Shown: piece after piece, positions 35,364 through 44,840 of the stretch | Layout: each line of letters begins with the position of its first letter | How positions within the stretch are numbered: position 1 is the stretch's first letter | NCBI GenBank assembly: GCA_037443565.1 | Contig: JBBIOB010000005.1 | Span: 1 to 64,000 of the forward strand | Length of the DNA stretch: 64,000 bases | Source: Fervidifonticultor_A sp037443565 | GTDB taxonomy: Bacteria > Sysuimicrobiota > Sysuimicrobiia > Sysuimicrobiales > Humicultoraceae | Direction: 5' to 3' | Notes under the pieces: generated by a model | What the model saw: only the letters and a program-made list of their open reading frames with translations | Databases searched by the model: none | Told to the model about the DNA's origin: nothing | Translations under genes and position numbers: made by a program

Positions 35364-36257
35364 GTGGCCCTGCTCTCGGTCATCCTGCCGATCATCATCC
35401 TGATCGCAGCGGGCGCGGCGCTGGCGCGCTACACCGCGGTCGAGACGCGATCACTCTCGCAGGTCACTATCTACCTGCTCACGCCGAGCCTGGTGTTCAC
35501 CGCGCTGGTGAAGACAGACTGGCAGGCCGCGGGCGGCCACCGTCTGATCACGCTGATGGTGGTCCACTTCGTCCTGCTGCTTGTTCTCGCCCACCTGGCT
35601 GGCCGGCTGCTCCGGTTGCCCAGGGAGGAGCGCAGCGGCCTGTCGCTCGCCCTGGGGTTCTACAACGCGGGCAACTACGGGCTGCCGGTTGCGCTCTTCA
35701 CCTTCGGGCAGGAGGGGTTCCGCCTGGCCACGGTGATCTTCGTGATCCAGGCAATCGTGACACAGTCGGTGGGCGTCTATCTGGCGTCGGCCGGGCGCAA
35801 CGCGCCGTGGAGGGCGGCGACCGATGTGTTTCGCCTGCCGTTGATCTACGCGGCGATCTTCGGGCTCCTGATCGGCCAGATCCACTGGTCGATCCCCGAC
35901 CCGGTGTGGCGGCCACTCGAGCTGATGGGGCAGGGGGCGATTCCCATGCTGCTCATCGCGCTGGGCGCGCAACTGGCCCAGACCAGGGCCACGGTCGTCA
36001 CTCCGCCGCTCGGCATCGCCACGGCGCTGCGCCTGGTCGGCTCGCCGTTGCTGACGCTGGCGCTCCTGCCGATCTTCGGCCTGGCCGGTCTGCCCGCGCG
36101 CGTCGCGCTGCTCTCGACGTCGATGCCGACCGCGGTCAACGCGTTCCTGCTGGCCGCGCAGTTCCAGACCGCTCCGAGGTTCGTGGCGAGCGCCGTGTTC
36201 CTCTCGACGCTCGTGAGCTTCGTGACGGTCTCGGTGATCGTGGCGCTGGTCCGATGA
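35364..36257 (+). CDS. AEC (auxin efflux carrier)-family transporter
   Basis: The 297-residue membrane protein with about ten helices in two repeats. It has family features PSLVFTALVKTDW, LGFYNAGNYGLPVALFTFGQEG (the asparagine-glycine crossover motif) and LISTSMPTAVNAFLLAAQF-like text in the second repeat (LLSTSMPTAVNAFLLA). Bacterial AEC proteins export malate, amino acids or other organic anions. It starts at GTG 35364 and ends in an ATGA overlap with the MFS gene. Confidence 0.85.
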   Translation: MALLSVILPIIILIAAGAALARYTAVETRSLSQVTIYLLTPSLVFTALVKTDWQAAGGHRLITLMVVHFVLLLVLAHLAGRLLRLPREERSGLSLALGFYNAGNYGLPVALFTFGQEGFRLATVIFVIQAIVTQSVGVYLASAGRNAPWRAATDVFRLPLIYAAIFGLLIGQIHWSIPDPVWRPLELMGQGAIPMLLIALGAQLAQTRATVVTPPLGIATALRLVGSPLLTLALLPIFGLAGLPARVALLSTSMPTAVNAFLLAAQFQTAPRFVASAVFLSTLVSFVTVSVIVALVR

Positions 36258-37495
36258 CCGGCGACCGCGTGACGACCCCGGGCGACGCCCGGCCGGTCGC
36301 CGGGCAAGATCTGGCCGCCTACTCGGCGGCGGCGAGGGTAAGGATCCGGGCGCCCATCTGGCTCCGCATGGCGGTGATGGCGCTCGCGCACTTCACCAAC
36401 GACCTCTACGCGGCGTTCCTGTCGCCGCTGCTGCCCCTGGTCGTGGTGCGGTTCGACCTCTCGCTCGCGCTGGCCGGCCTGCTGGGGACGAGCTTCAACT
36501 TGGCCGCGGCGTTCTCGCAACCGCTCTTCGGGGTGGCGGCCGACCGCATCTCCCGGCCGGTCTTCACCGTCGCGGGCCCGCTGATCACCGTCCTGATGAT
36601 GGGCCTGCTGGGTGTCGCCCCATCGTATGAGGCGATGCTGGTGGTATTGCTCGTGGCCGGCATCGGCACCGCGGCGTTTCACCCGCAGTCGTTTGCGCTC
36701 GCGGGCGCGGTCAGCGGGGATCGCCGCGGCACCGGGGTGTCGGTCTTCGTGGCGGGCGGTGAATTGGGGTACGCCCTGGGCCCGCTGTACGTGGCGAGTG
36801 TCGTGACGGCGCTCGGGCTGCGGGGGACGATGGTCGCCGTGGTGCCGGGGCTCGTGGCCTGCTTCATCGGCTGGTGGCACGTCCGCTCCTGGCAGGTCGT
36901 ACAGCGGCGTCCCGACGTGGGGTGGCGCAGCGACGCGCGCCGCCATGGCAAGGTCTTTGTCCTCCTCTGGTTCATTGTCGTGCTCCGGAGTGTCATCGCC
37001 CTCGCGCACATTCTCTTCCTGCCGCTGCTGCTCCGACAGCAGGGCGAGTCGCTGATCCTGGGCGGGGCCGCGGTGTTCCTGTTCGGCGGGATCGGGTCGA
37101 TCGGCGGGCTGGTCGGCGGTGCGCTCTCCGACCGGATCGGTCGGCGTGCCGTGATGGCCATCTCGCTGATCGGCGCCGGGCCGCTGCTCCTACTGTTCGG
37201 CATGGTGCAGGGCCCCTGGACGCTGCTACCGCTCGCGCTCGGCGGGTTCGTCCTCTACCTGGGGGCGCCGGTGAACATCGTGATGGCGCAGGAGATGCTG
37301 CCGCGGCGGGCCAGTCTGGCCAGCAGCCTGGTGACGGGTATGGCCTGGGGCGTCGCGGGCCTCTCGCTCACCGCGATCGGAGCCATCGCCGACCGCATCG
37401 GGCTCTCGGCCACGCTGATGGCGTCGGTGGCCCTGGTCGTGCCGGCGCTCGTGGCGGTCTGGGCCCTGCCGGCGAAATCTCGGTCCGAGCCCTGA
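36254..37495 (+). CDS. Major facilitator superfamily transporter (Fsr-like)
   Basis: The 413-residue protein has twelve predicted helices. Its N-terminal half, MAVMALAHFTNDLYAAFLSPLLPLVV, is typical of the fosmidomycin-resistance (Fsr)/YfnC-like group, and LFGVAADRISRPVF carries the loop 2-3 MFS motif. The second half repeats the pattern in GGALSDRIGRRAVM. Substrate unknown; a drug or metabolite exporter is likely. ATG 36254 overlaps the AEC stop, and an earlier in-frame start would lie inside that gene. Confidence 0.87.
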   Translation: MTGDRVTTPGDARPVAGQDLAAYSAAARVRIRAPIWLRMAVMALAHFTNDLYAAFLSPLLPLVVVRFDLSLALAGLLGTSFNLAAAFSQPLFGVAADRISRPVFTVAGPLITVLMMGLLGVAPSYEAMLVVLLVAGIGTAAFHPQSFALAGAVSGDRRGTGVSVFVAGGELGYALGPLYVASVVTALGLRGTMVAVVPGLVACFIGWWHVRSWQVVQRRPDVGWRSDARRHGKVFVLLWFIVVLRSVIALAHILFLPLLLRQQGESLILGGAAVFLFGGIGSIGGLVGGALSDRIGRRAVMAISLIGAGPLLLLFGMVQGPWTLLPLALGGFVLYLGAPVNIVMAQEMLPRRASLASSLVTGMAWGVAGLSLTAIGAIADRIGLSATLMASVALVVPALVAVWALPAKSRSEP

Positions 37496-37501
37496 TTCCG
37501 G

Positions 37502-37744
37502 CTAACCGCCGCTGACCGGCGTCACCACGCAGGTTGTCGTCCGCGTGACGCCCGGCGTCTCCTGAAACCGGGACACGATCAGCCGGCCCAACGTGTCCAT
37601 GCTCTCGGTCTCAACGTAGGCGATGATGTCGGTGGGTCCGGTGACCGCATGGGCCATCTTCACGCCGGGCGTCCGCTGGATCTGCGTGAGCGCCTCGGAG
37701 AGCTTGCCGGGCAGGATGCGGATCAGCACGTACGCCTGGACCAC
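37502..37744 (-). CDS. Stand-alone Lrp/AsnC ligand-binding (RAM) domain protein
   Basis: The 80-residue product consists only of the RAM domain of Lrp/AsnC regulators: VQAYVLIRILPGKLSEALTQI, VKMAHAVTGPTDIIAYVETESMDTLGRLI. There is no helix-turn-helix. Such stand-alone RAM proteins form ring oligomers that bind amino acids and may modulate full-length Lrp proteins. It lies 37 bp downstream of yggT on the same strand, so the two probably share a transcript. Confidence 0.85.
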   Translation of the reverse strand: MVQAYVLIRILPGKLSEALTQIQRTPGVKMAHAVTGPTDIIAYVETESMDTLGRLIVSRFQETPGVTRTTTCVVTPVSGG

Positions 37745-37781
37745 GGTCGTCTCCTCCGGTTCGGGGTGCCTTCGCTGCGAC

Positions 37782-38045
37782 TCACAACGACGCCAGGACG
37801 CCGACGAGCAAGTTCCCCACCATCTGTAGGAGCAGGATGGCGATGATCGGCGAGAGATCGAGTCCGCCGACCGGCGGCATCACACGTCGGATCGGATCGA
37901 GCACCGGAGCGGTGATCTGGTGCACGATCTGGACGAGCGGGTGGCCGTAGCCCAGTCCGGGAACCCACGAGAGGATCACCCGGACCAGGATGAGTAGGCT
38001 GAGCACCCTGATGATGAGTCGCACGAGCTCGGCGAGTTCCAGCAT
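37782..38045 (-). CDS. YggT-family small membrane protein
   Basis: The 87-residue protein has two hydrophobic segments (LIIRVLSLLILVRVILSWVPG and LSPIIAILLLQMVGNLLVGVL) separated by the conserved loop HQITAPVLDPIRRVMPPVGGLDLSP, which defines the YggT family. Family members are linked to osmotic tolerance and, in Gram-positives, occur near cell-division genes. The reading frame is open upstream, but ATG 38045 matches the family start. Confidence 0.88.
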   Translation of the reverse strand: MLELAELVRLIIRVLSLLILVRVILSWVPGLGYGHPLVQIVHQITAPVLDPIRRVMPPVGGLDLSPIIAILLLQMVGNLLVGVLASL

Positions 38046-38231
38046 CGGCCTCCCCCTGCAGGAACGGATGCCGCGCACGCCATATCGGGCGTTACAGAGA
38101 TATTCTGCATCCGGTAGGGGCGACCCTGGCGTCACCTGGGGCCGATCGCGGTCCGGGTACGACGTGGGCCCGAAGGGTGGCGATGGACCCCGTGTCGAAC
38201 TGGCACGCAGGTCTGGCGGTCCCGAGGATCT

Positions 38232-39440
38232 ATGCCGCGCAAGTTGTACCACGCCGACAGCTACCTGCGCTCCTGCGATGCGGTCGTCACGGCGGTCAGG
38301 GACCACGTGGGATCGGGCGGCGCGGTGGCGCTGGACCAGACCGTCTTCTACCCGGCCTCGGGCGGGCAGCCCGCGGATCACGGCACCATCAGCGGCACCT
38401 CGGTGACAGATGTACAGGAGGAGGATGGGGACATCTGGCACGTCCTCCAGATTCCGGCTGTTGAGGTTGGTGCGCGGGTCGTGGCCGCCATTGACTGGGA
38501 CCGCCGGTTCGACCACATGCAGCAGCACACCGGCCAGCACATCCTATCCGCCGCCTTCCTGCACGCCCTCGGCGCCCAGACCCTCTCGGTGCACATGAAC
38601 CGCACCTGTACGCTCGACCTGGCCGTTCCTACGATCGATCCCGATGCCTTCGCGCGCGTTGAGCACATAGCCAACACCGTCGTCATGGAGAACCGGCCGG
38701 TTACTACCCGGGAGGTTGATGACGACGAAGCAGCCGCCCTGGACCTGCGCCGCCCGCCCAAGCAGACCGGCCTGATCAGGGTCATCGAGGTGGGGGACTT
38801 CGACCGGTCGGCATGCGGGGGGACCCACGTCCGGGCCACCGCAGAGGTGGGGCCGATCGTGATCCGCGGATGGGAGCGGTACAAGGCCGGGGTGCGCGTC
38901 GAGTTCCTCTGCGGGTGGCGCGCGCTTGCGGATTACCGCCGGATGCGCGCGCTGATGCGTGACGTGACCGGACGCCTGACAACCGGTGAGGACGACGCGA
39001 CGGACGCGATCGGACGGCTGCAGGAGCGTGCGCGCAGACTCGAGCGGGATCTCGAGGCGGCGCGGCGGGCGCTGCTGGAGCGTGAGGCCGAATCGCTCGT
39101 TGCCGCGGCCGCGCCACACGGCGCGGCCGCGATGAGGGTCGTCGTGCAGGCGTTCGCCGGCCGCTCCGTGGAGGACCTGCGCGCGCTCGCGCGGGCCATC
39201 ACCGCCCTGCCGGACGCCGTGGCCATCCTGGCCGCCGATCCCGACCGCCGCCTGATCGTCGCGCGGGGCCGCGGCGTGGAGATGGACAGCTCCGATGTGC
39301 TCCGCGCGGCCCTGGCCCTGTTCGGCGGCCGCGGGGGCGGCCGCGCCGATGTCGCCGAGGGCGCCGCGCCCGCGGCGCCCTCGGCTGAGCATCTCGTAGA
39401 CGCGGCGCACGCCGCCGCGCTCGCGCGCCTCGTGCCGTGA
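38232..39440 (+). CDS. AlaX-like trans-editing protein with DHHA1 domain
   Basis: The 402-residue free-standing relative of the alanyl-tRNA synthetase editing and C-terminal domains. The editing domain has the zinc-binding HMQQHTGQHILSAAF and SACGGTHV motifs. A coiled linker (IGRLQERARRLERDLEAARRALLEREAE) leads to a DHHA1-like region (AILAADPDRRLIVARGRGVEMDSSDVL..FGGRGGGRADVAEG). It most likely deacylates Ser- or Gly-tRNA-Ala (AlaX-L form). No aminoacylation domain is present. It overlaps the following M20 gene by GTGA. Confidence 0.9.
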   Translation: MPRKLYHADSYLRSCDAVVTAVRDHVGSGGAVALDQTVFYPASGGQPADHGTISGTSVTDVQEEDGDIWHVLQIPAVEVGARVVAAIDWDRRFDHMQQHTGQHILSAAFLHALGAQTLSVHMNRTCTLDLAVPTIDPDAFARVEHIANTVVMENRPVTTREVDDDEAAALDLRRPPKQTGLIRVIEVGDFDRSACGGTHVRATAEVGPIVIRGWERYKAGVRVEFLCGWRALADYRRMRALMRDVTGRLTTGEDDATDAIGRLQERARRLERDLEAARRALLEREAESLVAAAAPHGAAAMRVVVQAFAGRSVEDLRALARAITALPDAVAILAADPDRRLIVARGRGVEMDSSDVLRAALALFGGRGGGRADVAEGAAPAAPSAEHLVDAAHAAALARLVP

Positions 39441-40609
39441 AGCGCGCCGACCCGCACGCCCTGGCCGATCTCCTCCAGCGTCTCGTGGCCATCGATTCCA
39501 CGAACCCCTCGCTCGTTCCGGGCGCGCCGGGCGAGGGTGAGGCCGCGGCATTGCTCGCGCGCGAGTGCCGCGCCGCCGGCCTCGAGGTGCACCTCGAGGA
39601 AGCGGCGTCCGGCCGGCCCAACGTCGTGGCCCGACTGCGCGGCCGCAAGCCAGGCCGCCGGCTGCTCCTGAATGGCCACACGGACACGGTCGGCGTCGAA
39701 GGCATGCGCGAGCCCTTCGCGGGCGTCGTTCTCGGTCGCCAGCTCTTCGGCCGCGGAGCCTATGACATGAAGGGCAGTCTGGCCGCCATGGTCGAAGCTG
39801 GCCGCCTGCTCGCCGCCGAAGGCCTCCAGGCCGGAGAGCTCATCCTGGCATTTGTGGTGGATGAGGAGTACGCGAGCCTCGGCGCGACCGATCTGGTGCG
39901 GCGGCACGCCGCAGCCGAGCTGGCCGACGCGGCGATCGTCACCGAGCCGACCGGGCTGGAGGTGTGCGTTGCCCACAAGGGCTTCGTGTGGGCGCGCATC
40001 GAGACAACCGGGCGCGCCGCGCACGGCAGCCGGTATCTCGAGGGCGATGACGCCATCGCCCGCATGGGCCATGTCCTCATGGCCCTCGACCGGTTCGATC
40101 GTGAGACCCTTGCGCAGAGGACACACCCGCTGCTGGGCCGGGCATCGATGCACGCCTCGACCATCAGCGGCGGCCTCGGCCTCAGCACCTACCCCGATCG
40201 CTGCACGCTGGAGATCGAGCGGCGCACTCTGCCGGGCGAAGCCGATGCACAGGTCGCCAGCGAACTCGAGGGTCTCCTCGAAGAGGCCCGGCGCTCATCA
40301 CCCGGCCTCACGGGGCATATGACGCTGCTGCTCACCAGGCCGCCGTTCGAGGTCCCCGTCAACACGTCGGTGGTGCAGACGTTGCTCGCCAGCATCCGTC
40401 ACGTCCGCGGACAAGAGCCCGCGATCATCGGCGATTCGCCGTGGTTCGACGCGGCGCTGCTCGGCGCAGCCGGCATTCCCACCGCGATGTTCGGCCCGGC
40501 GGGCGCCGGCGCCCACGCGGCCGAGGAATGGGTGGATTTGTGGTCGGTCGCGACCTGCGCCGACGTGTTGGTCGAGACCGCGCGGCGGTTCTGCACAGCC
40601 ACGCTGTGA
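39437..40609 (+). CDS. M20 deacylase (ArgE/DapE-like)
   Basis: The 390-residue zinc hydrolase of the ArgE/DapE/ACY1 group: LVAIDSTNPSLVPGAPGE, LLLNGHTDTVG (His-Asp ligands), GRGAYDMKGSLAAM (bridging Asp), FVVDEEYASLGATDL (catalytic Glu), TEPTGLEVCVAHKG, and the dimerisation domain with GRAAHGSRYLEGDDAI. It starts in an overlap with the AlaX-like gene, so the pair is cotranslated; a shared role in removing misacylated or acylated amino acids is possible. The exact substrate is unknown. Confidence 0.88.
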   Translation: MKRADPHALADLLQRLVAIDSTNPSLVPGAPGEGEAAALLARECRAAGLEVHLEEAASGRPNVVARLRGRKPGRRLLLNGHTDTVGVEGMREPFAGVVLGRQLFGRGAYDMKGSLAAMVEAGRLLAAEGLQAGELILAFVVDEEYASLGATDLVRRHAAAELADAAIVTEPTGLEVCVAHKGFVWARIETTGRAAHGSRYLEGDDAIARMGHVLMALDRFDRETLAQRTHPLLGRASMHASTISGGLGLSTYPDRCTLEIERRTLPGEADAQVASELEGLLEEARRSSPGLTGHMTLLLTRPPFEVPVNTSVVQTLLASIRHVRGQEPAIIGDSPWFDAALLGAAGIPTAMFGPAGAGAHAAEEWVDLWSVATCADVLVETARRFCTATL

Positions 40610-40752
40610 GGATCACGCGGAGGCCGCGGTCGCGCAACCAGGCGTAGGGCGTCGGAACAGAGGCGGCGGCTGCGCCGTTGTCGATGTCAGGCGCCCTCAT
40701 GGCAGCACGCCGGGGCGACCTCAAATGTGGCATAATAGCGGAGTGTCCGCCG

Positions 40753-41481
40753 ATGGATGATGTGACTTTCGTTCTGGCGTTTGCCGCAGGCGTCTTGGGG
40801 TTCTTGAGCCCCTGCGTCGTGCCGCTGATTCCGGGCTATCTGTCGTTTGTCTCCGGGCTGTCGCTGGCCGAGATGTCGCTCGCCGAGCGCCGGCAGCATC
40901 TCGGGCGCGTGCTGGTGGCCACGAGCCTCTTTGTCTTGGGATTCGCCTCTGTCTTCACCGCGCTGGGTGCCTCCGCGTCGGCGTTCGGCGGGCTGATCCT
41001 TGACAATCGGCTCCTGCTGACGCGGATAGGCGGCGCTCTGGTCATCCTCCTGGGGCTGGCGGTGCTGGGGATCATCAAGGTGCCGGGACTCTACCGCGAG
41101 CGCCGTTTCCACATGGAGCGCCGTCCCCTGGGCCTGCTCGGCGCCTTTCCGGTCGGCATGGCCTTCGGGTTCGCGTGGACGCCGTGCGTCGGCCCGGTGC
41201 TGACCGCGGTGCTGACGCTGGCCGCCGCCTCGCAGACTGCGGCTACCGGAGCGGGGCTGCTCTTCGCCTACTCCCTGGGTCTGGGGCTGCCCTTCCTGGC
41301 CGCGGCCGTCCTGCTGTCCTCGGCCTTCGACACCATCGGATGGCTGCGCCGGAACGCGCGTCCGGTCACCGCGGTGAGCGGGGTCTTCCTGCTCGTCATG
41401 GGCGTGGCGATGGTGACCGACCTGCTGTTCAGCCTGAACGCGTGGATCCTCCGGCTAGTGCCCTTCCGGCCGGTCATCTGA
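40753..41481 (+). CDS. ccdA: CcdA-type thiol-disulfide transmembrane reductase
   Basis: The 242-residue six-helix membrane protein passes electrons from cytoplasmic thioredoxin to periplasmic thiols, in cytochrome c maturation or disulfide repair. Redox cysteines are Cys21 (LSPCVVPLIPGYLSFVSG) and Cys145 (WTPCVGPVLTAVLTLA), both in their proline-flanked family motifs. ATG 40753 matches the family start. It lies 34 nt from the secreted S41 peptidase gene. No ccmG or thioredoxin-like gene is next to it. Confidence 0.9.
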   Translation: MDDVTFVLAFAAGVLGFLSPCVVPLIPGYLSFVSGLSLAEMSLAERRQHLGRVLVATSLFVLGFASVFTALGASASAFGGLILDNRLLLTRIGGALVILLGLAVLGIIKVPGLYRERRFHMERRPLGLLGAFPVGMAFGFAWTPCVGPVLTAVLTLAAASQTAATGAGLLFAYSLGLGLPFLAAAVLLSSAFDTIGWLRRNARPVTAVSGVFLLVMGVAMVTDLLFSLNAWILRLVPFRPVI

Positions 41482-41515
41482 GACGCTGCGGCATCTCATG
41501 CGGAGAGAACGGATC

Positions 41516-42898
41516 ATGAGACGAACGCTCGCCGACCTGCGTGGCCGGTTCCTGCCGGTGGCGCTGCTGCTGCTCGCGGTCACGGTGCTTCCCCTGGCGG
41601 TCACGCCGCCGGCGCAGGCATCGGACGCAGGAGTGGTCCTCGAGGCGCTCACGATCCTGCGCGACCGCTATGTCGATCCCGTGGATACCGTCACGCTGCT
41701 CAACGGCGCCGTCGCCGGGCTCCGTGCCACCCTGTCCGCGGCCGGTGTGCAGGTGGAGCTGGCGGACATCGCGCCGGGGACGCCAGTTGCCCAGGGCGAG
41801 GCCGCGTTCCGGGCCCGCTTCGCATCGGCGCTTGCCGCCGGGGGAGGCCGCGTGCAGACAGCGGCGCTCGCCCACAACGCGATCCGCGGAATGACGGCGC
41901 CGCTCAACGACTCACACACCGCCTTCATCACCCCTGAGCAGAACAGCGAGCGGCAGGCGCGCCAGCGCCGCCAGGCCGCGTTCTCCGGAATCGGCGTGGT
42001 GCTCATGCCGCGCGAGGGCCGGTTCTACATCCGCGATGTGATCCCCGGTACCCCAGCGGAAGCCGCGGGCGTCCAGGCGCTCGACCGCATCGTGCGCATC
42101 GACAACGTGCCGACCTCAGGTCTCCAGACCGACCAGGTGGCGGGCCTGATCCGCGGGCCAGCCGGAACCTCGGTGTTCCTGATGCTCGACCGGCCGGGGC
42201 GCACGGAGGCGGTTGGCGTCTCGGTCACCCGGGCGCCGATCGAGGTCCCGGCCATCTTCCAGGCGCGCGTGCTCGAGGACGGGGTCGGCTACCTGCAGCT
42301 CTACCAGTTCGTCAGCCGGACAGGCGCGGACTTCCGCCAGGCCCTCGACCGCATGCTGAGCGCCCGGATGCGGGCGCTCGTCCTGGACCTCCGCGGGAAC
42401 AGCGGCGGGTTCCTGCACGAGCTCAACGCCGTGCTCAACGCGCTGCTGCCGCCGGGTCGGCCCGTCTACCAGGAGACCACCCGTGGAGGGCAGACGCGCA
42501 CCGTCCGGACGTCGGGAGTGTCGGTGCTGCCGTCGCACGTCCCGACGGTGATCCTCATCGACGAGGGCAGCGCCTCGGCCGCGGAGTTACTCGCCGCGGC
42601 CCTCCAGGAACAGGGCCGCGCTACGCTGGTCGGCGCTCGGACCAGCGGCGCGGTTGAGGCCAGCGTCGTCATCGATCTGTCGGATGGCTCCGCGCTCAGC
42701 GTGACGACGATCCGGCTCGCCTCCGGCCAGGGCCGGCGCCTGGAGGGCGTGGGCGTGTCACCAGATATCGCGGTGGCCACGAGCGTGGCCGAGCTCGACA
42801 GGGGTCGGGATGCGCAGGTCCAGCGCGCCTTCGAGCTTGCGCGTCAGCGTCTCGGCCTGAGCCAGAGCCAGCCCGTGCGTCCAGCAGCAGTGCGGTAA
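41516..42898 (+). CDS. Secreted PDZ/S41-family protease (CtpA-like)
   Basis: About 460 residues with a signal peptide (PVALLLLAVTVLPLAVTPPAQA), helical N-domain, a PDZ domain (residues near 150-240; SGIGVVLMPREGRFYIRDVIPGTPAEAAGV) and the S41 core. The nucleophile serine lies in LIDEGSASAAELLAAAL. In classical CtpA the general base is the lysine of GKGSVQ; here the segment reads VGARTSGAVEASVVIDLSDGSAL, with no lysine. That puts it in the lysine-less S41 group and leaves its catalytic dyad unclear. ATG 41516 has GGAGAG upstream; ATG 41498 does not. Confidence 0.87.
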   Translation: MRRTLADLRGRFLPVALLLLAVTVLPLAVTPPAQASDAGVVLEALTILRDRYVDPVDTVTLLNGAVAGLRATLSAAGVQVELADIAPGTPVAQGEAAFRARFASALAAGGGRVQTAALAHNAIRGMTAPLNDSHTAFITPEQNSERQARQRRQAAFSGIGVVLMPREGRFYIRDVIPGTPAEAAGVQALDRIVRIDNVPTSGLQTDQVAGLIRGPAGTSVFLMLDRPGRTEAVGVSVTRAPIEVPAIFQARVLEDGVGYLQLYQFVSRTGADFRQALDRMLSARMRALVLDLRGNSGGFLHELNAVLNALLPPGRPVYQETTRGGQTRTVRTSGVSVLPSHVPTVILIDEGSASAAELLAAALQEQGRATLVGARTSGAVEASVVIDLSDGSALSVTTIRLASGQGRRLEGVGVSPDIAVATSVAELDRGRDAQVQRAFELARQRLGLSQSQPVRPAAVR

Positions 42899-42906
42899 GC
42901 GGATCC

Positions 42907-44790
42907 ATGCTCCCGGCAGGACGGCTGCGCGACAAACTCATCGTGTCCAACGGCAAGGGCGTCCAGGTCTACCGCGACCTGGCAGGCGCCTATCGGTTCG
43001 ATCGGTTTGAGCTGTACCTCGATGCCATCCACCCCGATCCCGCCTTCCCGTCGGCGCGGGCGCGGGTCCGGGTCGACCAGGCCGAAACCCAGATCCCTCG
43101 GGTGCTGTGGGAGCGGCCGACATCGCGCCTGGCCGCCCAGGACTTTCTGGCGCGCGCATTCCGCAACGCCTTGAGCCGCCACAGCCGGACGCGGTGGTCG
43201 GGACGCGTGACGCCGCTTGTGGTGGACGCCGGCGGTCAGGAGATCCTGCCTCGCACCTGCTGCACGATCGAAGAGGAGTTCGTCGAGATCCGCTTCACCG
43301 TCGCCCTGCCGGCCGAGGGCCGCAAGGTCCTGGCGAGACCGGCACAGGCGATGCTCCTCGAAGAGCTGTCGGCCGCGGTGGAGGCCGGGCTCCTGTGGGC
43401 GAACCTGGACCAGGCCGCCGGCCACCGCCACTGCGAGACCTATGAGGACTACCTCGCCCTGCGCGAGGCGCTGCCCGGGCTCGGCCTCGTGGCCTTTGTT
43501 GCCGATGGGTCCATTCTCGGGCGCGACACCGGGCCGGGCGACCGACCGCTGCGCGGCGGCCGCGCCGTCGCCACCCGCGCGCCAGAGGAGCTCGCGGTGA
43601 CCGTGACGCTGCCCCACCGCGGGCCGGTCAGGGGGCTTGGGATCCCGCGGGGGGTCACCATGATCGTCGGAGGCCTCTACAGCGGCAAGTCCACCCTGCT
43701 GGCGGCTCTCGCCAGCGGCGTCTACCCGCACGTCCCAGGCGACGGCCGCGAAATGGTGGCCACGGTCCGCGACGCGGTGGCGGTGCGCGCCGATGTCGGC
43801 CGCCGCATTGAGCGCGTGGACGTCAGCGCGTTCGTCCACGCGCTGCCGCACAGCCACGACGTCACGTCACTGTCGATGGAGCGCGCCACCGGGACGCTCT
43901 CGATGGCCGCCGCGGTCGCCGAAGCCCTCGAGGTGGGCACCGGCCTGCTCCTGTTCGACGAAGACGACAGCGCGATCGCGTTTGTGGCCCGCGACGCCGT
44001 CATGCAGCGCCTCATCCCCGGATCCCGCGACGCCTTCACGCCGCTGGTCGAACGTGTGCGGACTCTCTGGGCGCAGCACGGCGTCTCGTCGGTCATGGCG
44101 ACCGGAGGATTGGGAGAGTACCTGGACGTCGCGGACACGGTGATCATTGTCGAAGGCTTTCAGCTGAGCGCCGCGACGGCCCGCGCGCGGGAGCTGGTGG
44201 CCGAGCATCCCGTCCTCGACCGGACCGCGCCTCTGCCGTTCCGCCCGCCGCTGGCGCGCTGTCCGCTGACCCGCGGGCTCGGCGGGACGAAGGGGCGCGG
44301 GCTGCGGGCGGAGATGCGGGGCCGCGATGCGCTGGGCATCGGGCGCGATGTGGTCGACCTCGGCGCGCTGGGACAGCTCGTCGACCACGCGCAGGCGCGC
44401 GCCGCCGGGGACGCGGTCCTCCATGCCGTGGAGAAGGACTACGTGAACGGGCAGGCCTCGGTGGCCGAGGTGCTCGATCGGGTCTTCGCCGACATCGACG
44501 CGTCGGGGCTCGGCGTGCTGGCCACGCGGAAGGGTGAGGAGGCCGACTACGCCCTCCCGCGCCGCCACGAGGTTGCTGCGGTGCTCAACCGCATGCGCTC
44601 GCTGCAGGTCCGGGTGCGCCGCCCGGCGGACGAGCGCGCAACCCCGGCGGCGACGGAAGGGCCCGTGGACCTGAATCCGCTCCCCGCGCACACGGACCCC
44701 GCACCGACGGATCCCGCCCCTGCGGATCCGGCCACGAGCTCCGCACTCACGAATCCCCCGCCGATCTCCGCACCCAGCGAGCCCGTCTAA
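42907..44790 (+). CDS. Predicted ABC-class ATPase (COG3044-like)
   Basis: The 627-residue cytosolic protein: N-terminal region with YRFDRFELYLDAIHPDPAFPSARARVRV, then a P-loop ATPase with Walker A GGLYSGKSTLLAALASGVYPHVPGDGRE, a signature-like SLSMERATGTLSMAAAVAEAL and Walker B LLLFDEDDSA. These match the 'predicted ATPase of the ABC class' family (COG3044), with an RNA-linked relative in trypanosomes. The C-terminal 45 residues are an unusual proline- and alanine-rich tail with repeated TDPAPTDPAPADPA-type units. It follows the S41 gene by 8 nt. The molecular role is unknown. Confidence 0.85.
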   Translation: MLPAGRLRDKLIVSNGKGVQVYRDLAGAYRFDRFELYLDAIHPDPAFPSARARVRVDQAETQIPRVLWERPTSRLAAQDFLARAFRNALSRHSRTRWSGRVTPLVVDAGGQEILPRTCCTIEEEFVEIRFTVALPAEGRKVLARPAQAMLLEELSAAVEAGLLWANLDQAAGHRHCETYEDYLALREALPGLGLVAFVADGSILGRDTGPGDRPLRGGRAVATRAPEELAVTVTLPHRGPVRGLGIPRGVTMIVGGLYSGKSTLLAALASGVYPHVPGDGREMVATVRDAVAVRADVGRRIERVDVSAFVHALPHSHDVTSLSMERATGTLSMAAAVAEALEVGTGLLLFDEDDSAIAFVARDAVMQRLIPGSRDAFTPLVERVRTLWAQHGVSSVMATGGLGEYLDVADTVIIVEGFQLSAATARARELVAEHPVLDRTAPLPFRPPLARCPLTRGLGGTKGRGLRAEMRGRDALGIGRDVVDLGALGQLVDHAQARAAGDAVLHAVEKDYVNGQASVAEVLDRVFADIDASGLGVLATRKGEEADYALPRRHEVAAVLNRMRSLQVRVRRPADERATPAATEGPVDLNPLPAHTDPAPTDPAPADPATSSALTNPPPISAPSEPV

Positions 44791-44840
44791 GTCTACACGC
44801 GTCCGGTGACCTGCGGCGGCCAGAGGGTGCGGAGCCCGAC

